Made by a program: the position numbers and the translations under genes. Below are positions 22,701 through 30,119 of a stretch of 41,413 bases of DNA, piece after piece. Numbering within the stretch: position 1 is the first letter of the stretch; each line of letters opens with the position of its first letter. The notes beneath the pieces were generated by a model. It was given only the letters and a program-made list of their open reading frames with translations. It was not told the origin of the DNA and ran no database searches. The stretch is from a virus, in IMG/VR virus record IMGVR_UViG_3300046792_000341, positions 1-41,413 of that record; one strand, written 5' to 3'.

Positions 22701-24361
22701 CGTGGGAGGTAGCCGGACTCATAGCTCTGATCCTCCACCGCGTAGCGTGGGACGTTCATCTCAACCCAGTCAAGGACTCCGTCCCTATTGACTGAGGAAT
22801 CAACGGTGTCCCGGAGCAGAGGCGTCGCCCCGAAAGCGTCATTTTCCGGGTGCGGCTGTGTGGACTCGAAGAGGCTCCGATCCGGAGTGATGGGCTTCTG
22901 GATCACGTTCCGGCGGAGCTGAGAGATTGGGCCTGGCTCGGGCGCTGTCGCGCCCGTGGCCTCTGGCGGGGCCTCCCGTGGCGGAGCTCGCTCGAAGACC
23001 GCTCGAGGCCCGCCGAGGCGCATGATCTTCTGATCCAGCGTCGTCCGCTGAGCGTGCTCCGTGATGTCCTGCGTATGCTGCTCGGCGAGAGGGTCGATCT
23101 CCCCAGGTTGGATCTCCCCCCGAGCAAACTTCGGCAAAGGACCGCCCGCCGAAGGTGGTTCTGGAGGCCAAGGACCAAGCCCACCTAGGTCCTCAGTCGG
23201 AGTGGGCGGCCCACCTTCGGCAGGAGGGAGCTCTTCCCTGGTTCCTGGTGGTTGGTCTCCAGTTTCCTCCGGGCGGAACGAGCTCCGCTCTGGAACCCTT
23301 CCTTTCTCGAAGGGATGCACGGCAGCTCCCATCCCTGCACCTAGAGCGACGTTCGTCGCAGCGGACTCGAGCAGACGCTCGCCCCAACCGACCCGATTCG
23401 GCCCGTCACCGAAAAAGCTATAGCCCGGGTCCGTGTACTTTCGGGCGAGAATGTTCAGGGCCTCTTGGCCTGTACCGGCTCCGCCCCCAATTGCAGCGCC
23501 TTTCGCCATAGCTCCCAGGAGGTTCTTCGCGAACGGATCGCCTTTGAGGGCACCGAGCACCTTGAGGGGAAGGTAGGTTTGCAGAGCTCCACCTGCAACA
23601 CCAGTTGCTATGCTCAATCCGGGCTGGGTGCTTCCGGTTGCTCCGAACTGCTCGCCCGCGACTCCGGCGACGGACATTGGGGCAGCCATGGCGAAGGTTC
23701 CGCCAAGCTGTCCTGCGTGGACGAGGGCCGCTCGTGCCGCCAGATTAGCCACACCACGAGTGGCGAGAGTAGCAGATACGCCCCCCACACCACCAGTTGC
23801 AAGCATAGAAATAAGAGCTGGAGTATTTTCGCCAAATCGCTCAGTGAGCCAGTAGCCGAAGTCTCCCAGGTCATGAATGTCCTCTAGTTTCCATTCCGGC
23901 TGTGGAAGAGCCCGCTGCGCAGCCTCCACTTCGTGCATGCTCTGAATAGCTTCCTCACGGTAGCCAAGTCCTTCCTGGCCTACGGCCGTAAGAGCCTTTG
24001 GCACCTGCATAAGTTCACCAGCACCACGCTGGGTGCTTGAGCTTAAGGTCTGCCACCAACCACGTTTCGCGTGCGGGGATTGAGCCTGCAGAGGAGCCTC
24101 AGGTTTTGGCTCTTGTTCCTGCTGAAACTCCTGAGCAACCGCAGAGCCTAGCTCCGCATTTTGACGTGGAGCGGCCTCTGCTGTTCGCTGTGTCGGCTGC
24201 TTCGGCTGCCCCTCATCAAGCACGTCGAAGATCGAGCGGGTCTGCCCGCCCGTTGGCGTTGGCGCAGGTGCAGCCGTCTCGGGCACACGCTGTGGCGGAG
24301 CCGCTTCCGGTATCGGCGCTCCCTTATACTCATCAATGATGTCGAAGATATCTCGAGCCAT
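16718..24361 (-). CDS. Giant polyvalent ejection-type virion protein
   Basis: A 2547-residue protein of the large phage polyvalent type, presumably packaged and ejected with the DNA. The N-terminus repeats IFDIIDE (5-11) and IFDVLDE (44-50) in Pro-rich sequence. About 180-350 is Gly/Ala-rich and hydrophobic (possible membrane entry). Two zincin motifs are visible: HEIGH at 977-981 with a downstream EWLAEQF, and HELVH at 1219-1223 with ESEAL. Near 1806, PMTRFGRW marks a PLxRFG-like domain. Hydrophobic helices lie near 2220, and the end is Gln-rich. No polymerase or lysozyme motif was seen. The start overlaps the upstream stop by one base (TAATG). Confidence 0.8.
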   Translation of the reverse strand: MARDIFDIIDEYKGAPIPEAAPPQRVPETAAPAPTPTGGQTRSIFDVLDEGQPKQPTQRTAEAAPRQNAELGSAVAQEFQQEQEPKPEAPLQAQSPHAKRGWWQTLSSSTQRGAGELMQVPKALTAVGQEGLGYREEAIQSMHEVEAAQRALPQPEWKLEDIHDLGDFGYWLTERFGENTPALISMLATGGVGGVSATLATRGVANLAARAALVHAGQLGGTFAMAAPMSVAGVAGEQFGATGSTQPGLSIATGVAGGALQTYLPLKVLGALKGDPFAKNLLGAMAKGAAIGGGAGTGQEALNILARKYTDPGYSFFGDGPNRVGWGERLLESAATNVALGAGMGAAVHPFEKGRVPERSSFRPEETGDQPPGTREELPPAEGGPPTPTEDLGGLGPWPPEPPSAGGPLPKFARGEIQPGEIDPLAEQHTQDITEHAQRTTLDQKIMRLGGPRAVFERAPPREAPPEATGATAPEPGPISQLRRNVIQKPITPDRSLFESTQPHPENDAFGATPLLRDTVDSSVNRDGVLDWVEMNVPRYAVEDQSYESGYLPRVFTDTEWEKQSLKSPQAEKPILWELDQSSLQPAAITADVFDLPPVGHERIWFLPGTSPEERVLLHAEYAQLMQSVDASRARALHSEEVERMARRGGPNPVTGEMMPGLEQHYEALTDAGLRVVPSRGSSFYYNGTFTGRRAEPLTTGRSKQIAILDINKGALVRLTPGGPIQEQVLSIDPRDTQMMEGPQVPVSVDLNKFAPGEISGIAGGGEVTFREGLSTKEKLDLITQWNMMEANYRSERNSGEGPSIDIINHARALMKDGIWIDPVKESELLITKEPLQLDKLTPGVLREPASGSSTVNRDPSFGPSSIVYTDIYAASEHPPEFEKLQPVIRAIGSEVAKQLPVVDQILDALGLKTKEGHPARVTVEVSFEDPTYRGNPASAVIDTGTVRFYARGIEEYLVKDYSAGSRRNSLYTILMHEIGHLVTYRMVMQAPLEVQTMLRYAYNKHLLDHRLDLRRAALRSGTPQEPGRPMVNPQYYRTYPEWLAEQFRRWSISNAEPKTLLERQYKEIAKGLEKFFKAWENKVGAFESKDLLEPDYHFSAAMHFWRAYGDRGNTMSQLHASIALHRLGVDVKGNTASDELLKVGPLEALRTMSPMFPENVRVEIGRWLNPVYGPASPGAVGRTVAPIPGMFNFPLIELAIGAMPRADDAKFSRKFFAHELVHVHRMMGLMHETEFRLLESEALGDKMALHPAESADLARRVREQAKAEGWTPEEATRVLADAKSEELVAQYMERFANGELPVRYRSKALMERILDLLERIKNAFTKKGYATREDVLRRFFDGEMAGRKDRMIERSQSAEMTGKIPEITPDRVSPVKDHPELEAAYQREDSGGAVPTRHTYVFYDKAMKEAVGWAKLQDTLKGPDMEVIKTSGDRLFMMKVMTEHIEKDLNFSMLPSGQFTEDGYKMARLRYRQELKHYVFDPLSKMWFSPNFIREQLAESIQDKSSRGMFSFWQGLAKKVPKEVWKNPILNNMFMLPREWMRDEVQGSIGQAGRDSGQASLEASLGAESASAPTDSFTAAMDRAQQESRASAARRLGVPYSQAAPRLPSMEMRGIIERIEGYRESPEVSRKLNRILDEKDRIGWFTKRWWDLLQLMWHNEHIEGLRDYVGGIKLWQKVVSFWQTRADETVRAWAKLPEDRREAMNRVIFDLAEMNYRTGNEKAAGTVRQPTALERTRLLLREKFKPEEEALLSRIEDDYKVFLRKAENLALEKAVRTISDPARLALAQAKIRSEYAPFRTKPYFPMTRFGRWTIAVRDITDPKQPVLASHAYDTRAQRDAALDSVRAKYPGQRITYGTVSENAGEFMGLPGPLLRRIKSELPGLTKDQLDWVEEFEQLHMPDNTFRRKWLPQNGLPGYSMDAMRAHSSFFMSGANYLARLAHAHDLEEGIAKVRQSLVTDQLANTGKRQEILTYMTDHYRYISEAGRDWGKTKAFISLWQLGASPAAAFTNLLQTPTTTFPHLMGEFGNVAGTRAFMRALDMKDKPPGQFDLARSFMSEEGLIDVGQAAELAAYAEGHNLLKTLAGSKSQLIWRELSYRGMWLFQKAEEFNRIITAKAAWRAAMENPNNKRVIDIQQLYPKEMGDLQTKGLNLTEAAAYLYAKEVLEKTQFTFAKWNRPPFLRSNLAQVALIFFKYTQNMIELYRLTPGVVQMGLIQAALFGLAGLPGAEDLNQVMRSGAHAGIWLLRKLGFNLYGKDFDLLDKVREYTRNLTEGTVFDQVGPDLMLHGISRYGFGTGLLPEGFGVGQFDASQNGSLGRVVPGLQEGLKQLTFGDYRTGVSDVASRAAGAGYGWMFTLLKYMNEDPGSFDSKTWEGLLPRVARQGARTYRFATEGLTTKQGGRLVKFDLSDPEDLGALLGQAMGYTPTKVGQMQEASNAIREQLQLYQAEKVTLYGQLDKAISSRSPGAVNDVMKAINDFNQQVREQDPSMVISGAKIAASIRKRNQTRAMQEAMQQGGQVNRSTIPVAQRIMKNYPEIVYRQKVQ

Positions 24362-25215
24362 TAGGGTTGCCCAGCCTCACCAGGAATTGGCGTGTATTCT
24401 GTCGCAGCCGTCGCAGCCTTTCCACCCTTCGGGCGGAGACTTTCCAGGAAGCGATCCACGAGAGAGGTCCCAATTCCACCCTGCGTATTACTGAAGGCTC
24501 GATAGTCCTTGTCCACATCTTTTCCATAACCTCGCTTCCGGAACTCTTCCCGATAAGCTTCGTCCGTGTTGAATTTATTCCGGTCAAATTCCGGCTTGCT
24601 CGTGACATCCTTCCAGGGAATTGTGGGCTTAGCTGTGGTTCCAGCCTTGGTTTCAGGCTGTGCAGTCGGAGTTTTCCCAGACTGAGTTTCACTCATACTA
24701 CCACCGCCACTTTCCGGGTGCATAGCATTGTAAGCAGCCATACTTTGTTGACCTGCTTTCATTGCCATCATATGCTTTTCCATTGGGTCCATATTCATAT
24801 AGTTTATGTTCTTATCTATAGAATTATAACCTACTATATATGCAGGATGGTCATGTACACTCTGCCCCTTTTTAAGCCCATATTCTCCACGAGTAGCAGT
24901 AACATCTTTCATCATCTGATTATGCTCCTGAGCAATCTGGAGCTGGGTCTTATTGTGCTCGGATGCTATGGTTCCTCTCTGCGCCATTTCCGCAGTTTGC
25001 TGCTCATGTTTCTTCTGGATCTCCTCCGTGTTTCCAGCGGACTCAAGTCCATGTCCCATAGCTTGGCCGAACTGGGACACGGGGCCGCCCCAACCTCCCG
25101 TGAACGCCTGCGCGGCGAAGGAGAGCAGACCGTTTCGAATCCGTGGGTCCGACAGGACCGACATCAGATTCTGCTGCGGCTGCAGATTTGCTCCAAAGTC
25201 GTCTTCGGCTGCCAT
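24361..25215 (-). CDS. Putative internal virion / ejection protein
   Basis: This 284-residue protein (MAAEDDFGANLQPQQNLMSV) starts with a Gly/Ala-rich hydrophobic helix (RIRNGLLSFAAQAFTGGWGG), then a long polar helix rich in Glu/Gln/His (EIQKKHEQQTAEMAQ...), a Met-rich middle and a polar C-terminal half. This architecture and its place directly before the giant gene suggest an internal head or ejection protein. No family is recognised. AGGAG precedes the start. The DNA around 24740-24860 is visibly richer in A and T than its neighbours. Confidence 0.5.
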   Translation of the reverse strand: MAAEDDFGANLQPQQNLMSVLSDPRIRNGLLSFAAQAFTGGWGGPVSQFGQAMGHGLESAGNTEEIQKKHEQQTAEMAQRGTIASEHNKTQLQIAQEHNQMMKDVTATRGEYGLKKGQSVHDHPAYIVGYNSIDKNINYMNMDPMEKHMMAMKAGQQSMAAYNAMHPESGGGSMSETQSGKTPTAQPETKAGTTAKPTIPWKDVTSKPEFDRNKFNTDEAYREEFRKRGYGKDVDKDYRAFSNTQGGIGTSLVDRFLESLRPKGGKAATAATEYTPIPGEAGQP

Positions 25216-25218
25216 GAT

Positions 25219-25815
25219 CTAGACTCCTGAACGTAGACTTGCTCCGAGAGCCGGGACGCCCAGCGGCTGCGTTCCGCGGCCACCGAGAATCGCCTGAAGG
25301 AGAGCCGCAATGGCGGCGCTTCCATGTGACTGCATCGCGGGCATATGAGAGGCTGCTGGCGCGTGCACACCTCCAGCCATCACCGGAGTCACAGGGTTTG
25401 GCGCCTTGATGCCTGCTAAACCCCCAAGAGCGCTCTGCATCCCCGGAGTGGTGGCCGCCTGAGCCTGAGGTTGAGTCTGTGGCATAGTTGGTTGCCCGGG
25501 CGGGAGCCCCCCCGTGTCCATCCCCGGAGGGGCAGAGCCGATCATCGTCCCCGGCATCGTCGAGGTCGGCATAGCCCCATTGGGACCATTGAAGCCTGGA
25601 CTCGGTGCAGGCTCCGTGCTCACGGGAGGCGAAGCCATAGAGCTCGTCGAAGGCGCCGTCCCTGGCGGGTTCATTCCACCTCCGGCCTGACCTGTGAGTA
25701 GAGCCCCAATGTCCGGCTGTGGTCCAGCCATCCCCGGAGGGGCGCCCGGCATCCCTGGAGCCGAACCTTGCCCCTGCATCATCGTGAGCAGAGCCATCAG
25801 CATTTGTGCGTCCAT
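25219..25815 (-). CDS. Pro/Gly/Met/Ala-rich low-complexity virion protein
   Basis: This 198-residue protein is dominated by Pro, Gly, Met, Ala, Thr and Gln, with near-repeats such as PGMPGAPPGMAG. Only the ends look structured: MDAQMLMALLTMMQ at the start and SAAIAALLQAILGG near the end. AGGAGA precedes the ATG. Three bases separate it from the next gene. Its location among ejection-type genes suggests a disordered internal virion component; function is otherwise unknown. Confidence 0.5.
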   Translation of the reverse strand: MDAQMLMALLTMMQGQGSAPGMPGAPPGMAGPQPDIGALLTGQAGGGMNPPGTAPSTSSMASPPVSTEPAPSPGFNGPNGAMPTSTMPGTMIGSAPPGMDTGGLPPGQPTMPQTQPQAQAATTPGMQSALGGLAGIKAPNPVTPVMAGGVHAPAASHMPAMQSHGSAAIAALLQAILGGRGTQPLGVPALGASLRSGV

Positions 25816-25824
25816 TGTAGTCTC

Positions 25825-26664
25825 CTATAGTCCAAAGCCCATCAGCTTGAGGAAAGGCGAAAGAGCTCCGAGAGCAGAGGCGCCTCCCGTGAACATTGAG
25901 AACGGGCTCGGGCTTGGCACAGATCCCGTTGAGGTCGAGCTTGTCGAAGTCGGTAGGCCCGAAAGTAGGCTCATGATATCGCTGGCCTGCATGAAGGGCA
26001 ACCCTCGCTCCGTGTAGAACCTCGTAGCTGCATCATTCATCTGCTGCTGCTGAAGGTTCTGCTGCTGCCCGCCGACGGAGGACATGACCTCGGGGCCGAA
26101 AAGCTGTTGCGCCTGCACGCTCGGATTATTTGCGATAGCCGTGCCCTGAGCTGAGAGCCCTTGCCCGTACATCTGCTGCGCGAGCTGTGAAATCGCAGAG
26201 TTCGTCCCAATGGCAGTGTCTCCGATGGCTTTGCCTTGTGCAAGTCCCTCTCGACTTCCGCCTCCGGCGTACTGGCCACCTGCAACTGTGCTTGATCCAC
26301 TTATCGCCGGCATGATGTTCTGGAGCAGGTTCCGATTTGCCAGATCCGTGATGGACCCGGCCATGCCCTGAAATTGTGGATTATGCGCGATGTCCAGGGT
26401 GTTTGGACTGAGGATGTTACTCTGGGCTCCAGCTGCCTGCTCTCCCAACATAGTCCCAGCCGTAGCCCCAGTTCCAACCGCAGTATTCTGCGCCTGCGTT
26501 TGCAACGGGGTGAAGCCGGCGACCGTTGGCCCCCCGTACATCTGAAGCGGAGTCGAGGCAAACTGGCTCGCAAATGGCATAGCCATATTCATGAGCTGAG
26601 TTCCTTGCGGACTCAAGTTCGTCTGCGTATTTGTATTCACGGACGGTGAGCTAGGTCCACCCAT
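25825..26664 (-). CDS. Putative ejection / internal virion protein
   Basis: This 279-residue protein is rich in Gly, Ala, Gln, Ser and Thr (…NTNTQTNLSPQGTQLMNMAM). Its helical, Ala/Gly-rich middle (GQYAGGGSREGLAQGKAIGD, then SQLAQQMYGQG) and a C-terminal hydrophobic segment (SALGALSPFLKLMGF) resemble DNA-transfer proteins of short-tailed phages that form a conduit. Placement next to the nozzle-lysis region and before the giant protein agrees. No specific family can be assigned by eye. Confidence 0.5.
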   Translation of the reverse strand: MGGPSSPSVNTNTQTNLSPQGTQLMNMAMPFASQFASTPLQMYGGPTVAGFTPLQTQAQNTAVGTGATAGTMLGEQAAGAQSNILSPNTLDIAHNPQFQGMAGSITDLANRNLLQNIMPAISGSSTVAGGQYAGGGSREGLAQGKAIGDTAIGTNSAISQLAQQMYGQGLSAQGTAIANNPSVQAQQLFGPEVMSSVGGQQQNLQQQQMNDAATRFYTERGLPFMQASDIMSLLSGLPTSTSSTSTGSVPSPSPFSMFTGGASALGALSPFLKLMGFGL

Positions 26665-26665
26665 T

Positions 26666-27145
26666 TTAGTGCCCCATTGCTTTGCGGACGTTCTTCTGAA
26701 GGTAGGTCATGGACGTGTAGCCGTAGGGAGCCAGAAGTCTGCTCCAGCCCGGTCGCCCATGGAAGATGATGCTGGAACCGGAGTTCAGATGCACGAACTT
26801 CTCAAGCTCCTTCAAGCCTGCTGTCAGATGCTCTTTCAGGTTCTTTCCCCCAATGTAGAGCACATGGTAATAGGCGTCGCGCTCGTGGACCTCCCAGGCA
26901 CAGATCCCGAAGATCTCCATGGCGCCTCCGGAGTCGAGGGCAGTCCACCCATGCCAAATTCCATTCCGGAGATAGTTCAGGAGCATTTCAGGGCTATTCA
27001 GGTGCGTAAGCAGGGCCGGATACTGAGTGAAAAAGCTCACAATGTCGGCCTCCAGGGCCTTCACCGCCTCCGGAGTGAGCTTCGCAATTCGGCCCGGAGC
27101 CTCCGTGCTACCTTCTGCAACCTGTACGTACACCTTACTCTCCAT
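26666..27145 (-). CDS. GNAT-like protein of virion block
   Basis: This 159-residue protein resembles an acetyltransferase fold: a helical N-terminus, strands around AMEIFGICAWEV and YYHVLYIGG, a helix KEHLTAGLKELEKFV, then SSIIFHGRPGWSRLLAPYGY, a pattern seen in GNAT-like phage proteins. The usual acetyl-CoA loop (Q/RxxGxG/A) is not clear, so it may have a structural role. AGGAG precedes the ATG. It overlaps the end of the Rz1 gene by 11 bases. Short-tailed phages often keep such a gene beside internal virion proteins. Confidence 0.5.
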   Translation of the reverse strand: MESKVYVQVAEGSTEAPGRIAKLTPEAVKALEADIVSFFTQYPALLTHLNSPEMLLNYLRNGIWHGWTALDSGGAMEIFGICAWEVHERDAYYHVLYIGGKNLKEHLTAGLKELEKFVHLNSGSSIIFHGRPGWSRLLAPYGYTSMTYLQKNVRKAMGH

Positions 27146-27416
27146 ATAGCTCCTGCTGCGTGAGAACTCCAGATTGGAGCTCCTGCAGCTGTTCCCTATT
27201 TACCCACTTTAGCCGTCGTTCGCAGTCAAGGGCTTTTTCCAGTTCCGGGACTGAGAACTCCGAAGCCGTTGGGTCTAGACACGGCGGGTCCGGTGGCGGG
27301 GTCAGTAACCGTTTGTCGATGGCGGATAATGTAAGGGGTTTTGTGATGACTTGCGGCGGCTCTTGGCTTTGCTCGCACCCGGCTAGCAGGGACCCGACAA
27401 GCAGTGCAAGGGTCAG
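27135..27416 (-). CDS. Rz1-like outer-membrane spanin (nested)
   Basis: Within the 3' half of the Rz gene, another frame encodes a lipoprotein signal, TLALLVGSLLAGC with lipobox LAGC, then a Pro-rich stretch (TPPPDPP) and a polar helical end (ELQSGVLTQQELYGE). This is the layout of Rz1, the lipoprotein that pairs with Rz across the periplasm to fuse membranes at lysis. The start is uncertain: no ATG is close. CTG at 27416 with AAAGG upstream gives 93 residues; the frame continues open upstream to an ATG at 27596. Confidence 0.65.
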   Translation of the reverse strand: MTLALLVGSLLAGCEQSQEPPQVITKPLTLSAIDKRLLTPPPDPPCLDPTASEFSVPELEKALDCERRLKWVNREQLQELQSGVLTQQELYGE

Positions 27417-27696
27417 AAAGCGGTACCTTTGCGCGTTCGGTGGCCAGTTCGGCCTCTGTCGCAGCCAGCTTTGACTGAGTCTCTGCCGTGCGTTGAGCGG
27501 CTGCCTGCTCGGAGGCTTCGAGGGCTGTGGCCTTATCTGCGTTGGCTTTGTCGAGCTTGAAGTTAGCTTCTGCGATCTCCGTTTTCCAGTTCGCATTACA
27601 CGTCTCCACGGCCTGATGTTGCAAGTGCCAGACGGCGCCGCCTCCGCCAACGGCAGCAACCACAATAAGTCCAAGAATGATCACGAGCTGAATCAT
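27226..27696 (-). CDS. Rz-like inner-membrane spanin
   Basis: The 156-residue protein starts MIQLVIILGLIVVAAVGGGG, one membrane helix, followed by a periplasmic coiled-coil rich in Ala, Glu, Lys and Gln (about residues 30-95), as in Rz inner-membrane spanins. The ATG at 27696 follows GGAGG and overlaps the endolysin stop (ATGA). The C-terminal 60 residues overlap the Rz1 frame and are Pro/Arg-rich. With the endolysin and Rz1 it completes a lysis cassette; no holin is identified. Confidence 0.75.
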   Translation of the reverse strand: MIQLVIILGLIVVAAVGGGGAVWHLQHQAVETCNANWKTEIAEANFKLDKANADKATALEASEQAAAQRTAETQSKLAATEAELATERAKVPLSDPCTACRVPASRVRAKPRAAASHHKTPYIIRHRQTVTDPATGPAVSRPNGFGVLSPGTGKSP

Positions 27697-28256
27697 ACCA
27701 CGCCTCCAGCCTGCTTGTCTAGGGCAAGTGCGATGTTCCGGACACGCTCGACGCGCGCGAGCCACCCATCTCGAAACTTGTGATTCTTATGCCCGGGCTC
27801 CGAGATTGAGATCAAGTAATCCCTCCTCGTATTCTGATACGCGTTGATCACGTCCGCAATCACGAGCTGGTCGAGGGCTTTGATGGCGGCGTCGTAGGGG
27901 GTTGCCCCGGTGAGGTCTTCGAGGGTTGGCTTGCTCCGCCCGACCCCACTGTTGACTCCGTAGTCGGCAACACAGTAGTCGACTCCGGCGGGGAGCTCGT
28001 CGGCGAGGACTTCGTCCCAGTAGTACCGCTTGTATATGGGGGCAGCGGATTCAGGCGTAAGGGCCTTGACCTTTGCGACCAATATGTCCCAATCGCCTTC
28101 TCCACGGGCTGGAAGATGGACCTCATTCCACCGAGCAACGTCCGCAATCGTGACACCGCACTTTGTAGGCCCGCCAGAGTCATCTGGATCATCTTCATAC
28201 TTCGTTCCTTCGTCTTTCATGAGGTGAGAGTAGAAAAGGTCCCAAGTGCTGCGCAT
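27693..28256 (-). CDS. GH108 endolysin (peptidoglycan hydrolase)
   Basis: A 187-residue predicted muramidase that cuts the cell wall at lysis. MRSTWDLFYSHLMKDEG places the catalytic Glu at E16, followed by the family signature DPDDSGGPTKCGVTIADV, a KRYYWD segment and VADYGVNSGVGRS, all typical of glycoside hydrolase family 108. The ATG at 28256 follows GAGGGG; a longer frame from 28340 overlaps the upstream gene and has no site. There is no signal peptide, so it would need a holin for export. Confidence 0.85.
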   Translation of the reverse strand: MRSTWDLFYSHLMKDEGTKYEDDPDDSGGPTKCGVTIADVARWNEVHLPARGEGDWDILVAKVKALTPESAAPIYKRYYWDEVLADELPAGVDYCVADYGVNSGVGRSKPTLEDLTGATPYDAAIKALDQLVIADVINAYQNTRRDYLISISEPGHKNHKFRDGWLARVERVRNIALALDKQAGGVV

Positions 28257-28266
28257 TTTGCCCCTC

Positions 28267-28512
28267 TTATAGCTTGAACCAGGCACCAGAGCGTCTTTCG
28301 TAGAGGCCACGGCCGGATCCAGGGTCCCAATTCGTGCCATCGGCGTAAACTAGCATCCCATCGCTGAGTTTAGCCGGCGGAGCGTTGAGAATAGTGAAAG
28401 TCAACACATCCGGCTGCGGAACTGCACGAGAAATGGCCTCGAACTGCTGTCGAGCCCAGTCTCTGGTCTGCTCATCCTCTCCCGGAGGAGCTTGTGGAGT
28501 GAATTTTGCCAT
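28267..28512 (-). CDS. Small virion-associated hypothetical protein
   Basis: The 81-residue protein MAKFTPQAPPGEDEQTRDWA has a Pro-rich start, a short amphipathic helix (QQFEAISRAV) and a beta-rich end (DGMLVYADGTNWDPGSGRGL). Short proteins of this plan, with a tryptophan/glycine-rich beta end, often follow the nozzle or fibre genes of short-tailed phages. It starts one base inside the end of the nozzle gene and precedes the endolysin by 10 bases. Function unknown. Confidence 0.6.
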   Translation of the reverse strand: MAKFTPQAPPGEDEQTRDWARQQFEAISRAVPQPDVLTFTILNAPPAKLSDGMLVYADGTNWDPGSGRGLYERRSGAWFKL

Positions 28513-30119
28513 TACTGGTTGCTCAGGATGCTAACTTCAAGGCCGATTCCCTGAAGTTCCCACGGATTGTTATCGGTTGAGCTGATATTGTAGGCTAAAA
28601 GCCTTCCATTTGCCACGAAGTCGAGGTATTTTTGGGTCTGAGGGTTGAAAGTCTGTGTCGGCTGCCACGTGATGGCGCCCTTGATCTGCTCCTGTGCACC
28701 CATCTTAATTGCAAAGGTCCCATTCCCATCAATCTGAGGCCAAAAGCGAGAGCAAAGCTTGCGCGAATTGTAATCAACGATTGGTTGCCCCTTCCGATCC
28801 TTGCCAACGATCGCAAGTCCCTCTCGCTCGACAAAAGCGAGCGGGGCAACCGTGTCGAAGGCTAGCCCCGAGTCGAGCTGATAGAGCTTACTTTTCCCCG
28901 GGCTCGAGTAGATGAAGCCTCGAGACCCCGGAGTGTCCCACGGGCTCGTGTCTGAACTCCAAGGAGTTGTCGCCGCATCCCAGGTTCGCCCGGGCGTTCC
29001 AATAATCGTCCCGACCGCGGTGTATAGGCCATCCCAGTCCCGGAATTGCACTGTGTCAAACTGGTAGTTCCAGATCATCACCTTGTTTGGAAGGGTGTTT
29101 CCGGAGCTCGGATAGCAGAACCACACCTCACGTTGCGGAATGTTGTCGAAGGCGTAGGCTGAGATGTAGTTGACTGCGTCCATGTCTGCAAAGAGAAACT
29201 TCCGCTCACGCTCGTTCAGGATGCTCTTCGCACTGTTCCGGTAGCCGTAATGGTACAGGGCATCGTCCTGAGAGACCACGAAGTGCCGCTGCCCCTTGTC
29301 GATGGCGCAGACCGCCCTCGGGTTCAACACTCCAGAGGTGGCCAAGATCAGCTCAAAGTGCATCACGTCCTGCCCGCCGATGAAAGTCATCACGTGGGTG
29401 GACATAACCTTGTAGATGATCAGAGAGTTACCAAGCATGAGGCCCGTCAGGATCTCGCCGCCCTCAATGTCTGTGAGCTCAATCCGACCTGCATCGTGCG
29501 TGGCATCCGTGAAGTCCCAGGTGACGGGGATCGTGCCGGGATCAGTCTTCGCCGACCACCATACCATATGCGGCGAGATCGTGACGCCGGAGACAATGTT
29601 GAGGGCAACCAGATACTGGCCGAAGGCCACGACCTTCTTCGCAATTGTCGAGGCGGGCCAGTTCGGCAGATTTTGAAGCAGCTGCGCGGGATTCAAATTG
29701 GACCAGTACTGTGGGACGTCCAGCTGATCATTCAGGATCGGCACGCCCCCAATAATACAGAAGTTCCAATCCCACTGGTTCGCCGTGATATAGGCACCAC
29801 CAGCCGCCCGCGTGATCGTATGGTGCGTTCCGTCGTAGACGAAAGCCGCAGTCTTCGTGCCATAGAGCCAAAACACGATGCCCTGCGCAGGCACCGCAAA
29901 GACCCAATCCGGACCGCCACTTGGCGTTCCATAGACCTGCGTATGGCCCAAGATCCTCTGAACCATCCGATTCTGAAACCGGATGTTGTTCCCATCTGTG
30001 AAGGCTTCCGGAGGCAGCAGGTGCCCTGGCCGATCTTTGATGATCCCGAGCGTGCCAAGGTCATCCAACGGAATATACGTCGGAGGTGGGAAGCTTTGTC
30101 TTGCTGCAGCCCGTGCCAT
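28512..30119 (-). CDS. gp10/nozzle-like tail protein
   Basis: A 535-residue, beta-strand and tryptophan-rich protein (PPPTYIPLDDLGTLGIIKDR near the start, then EAFTDGNNIRFQNRMVQRIL), which matches the P22 gp10-like / SU10 nozzle family that forms the end of the short tail. Repeated strand-turn units with W and D (WDWNFCIIGG, WWSAKTDPG, WDAATTPWSSDTSPWDTPG) fit a propeller-like fold. Its place directly after the fibre and adaptor genes supports this. Confidence 0.75.
   Translation of the reverse strand: MARAAARQSFPPPTYIPLDDLGTLGIIKDRPGHLLPPEAFTDGNNIRFQNRMVQRILGHTQVYGTPSGGPDWVFAVPAQGIVFWLYGTKTAAFVYDGTHHTITRAAGGAYITANQWDWNFCIIGGVPILNDQLDVPQYWSNLNPAQLLQNLPNWPASTIAKKVVAFGQYLVALNIVSGVTISPHMVWWSAKTDPGTIPVTWDFTDATHDAGRIELTDIEGGEILTGLMLGNSLIIYKVMSTHVMTFIGGQDVMHFELILATSGVLNPRAVCAIDKGQRHFVVSQDDALYHYGYRNSAKSILNERERKFLFADMDAVNYISAYAFDNIPQREVWFCYPSSGNTLPNKVMIWNYQFDTVQFRDWDGLYTAVGTIIGTPGRTWDAATTPWSSDTSPWDTPGSRGFIYSSPGKSKLYQLDSGLAFDTVAPLAFVEREGLAIVGKDRKGQPIVDYNSRKLCSRFWPQIDGNGTFAIKMGAQEQIKGAITWQPTQTFNPQTQKYLDFVANGRLLAYNISSTDNNPWELQGIGLEVSILSNQ

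Noticed and set aside
24740-24860. An A/T-richer patch in the gene at 24361-25215 as a sign of recent transfer
   Set aside because: The reading frame continues unbroken and the patch encodes a Met/Asn/Tyr-rich stretch, which by itself explains the base composition.
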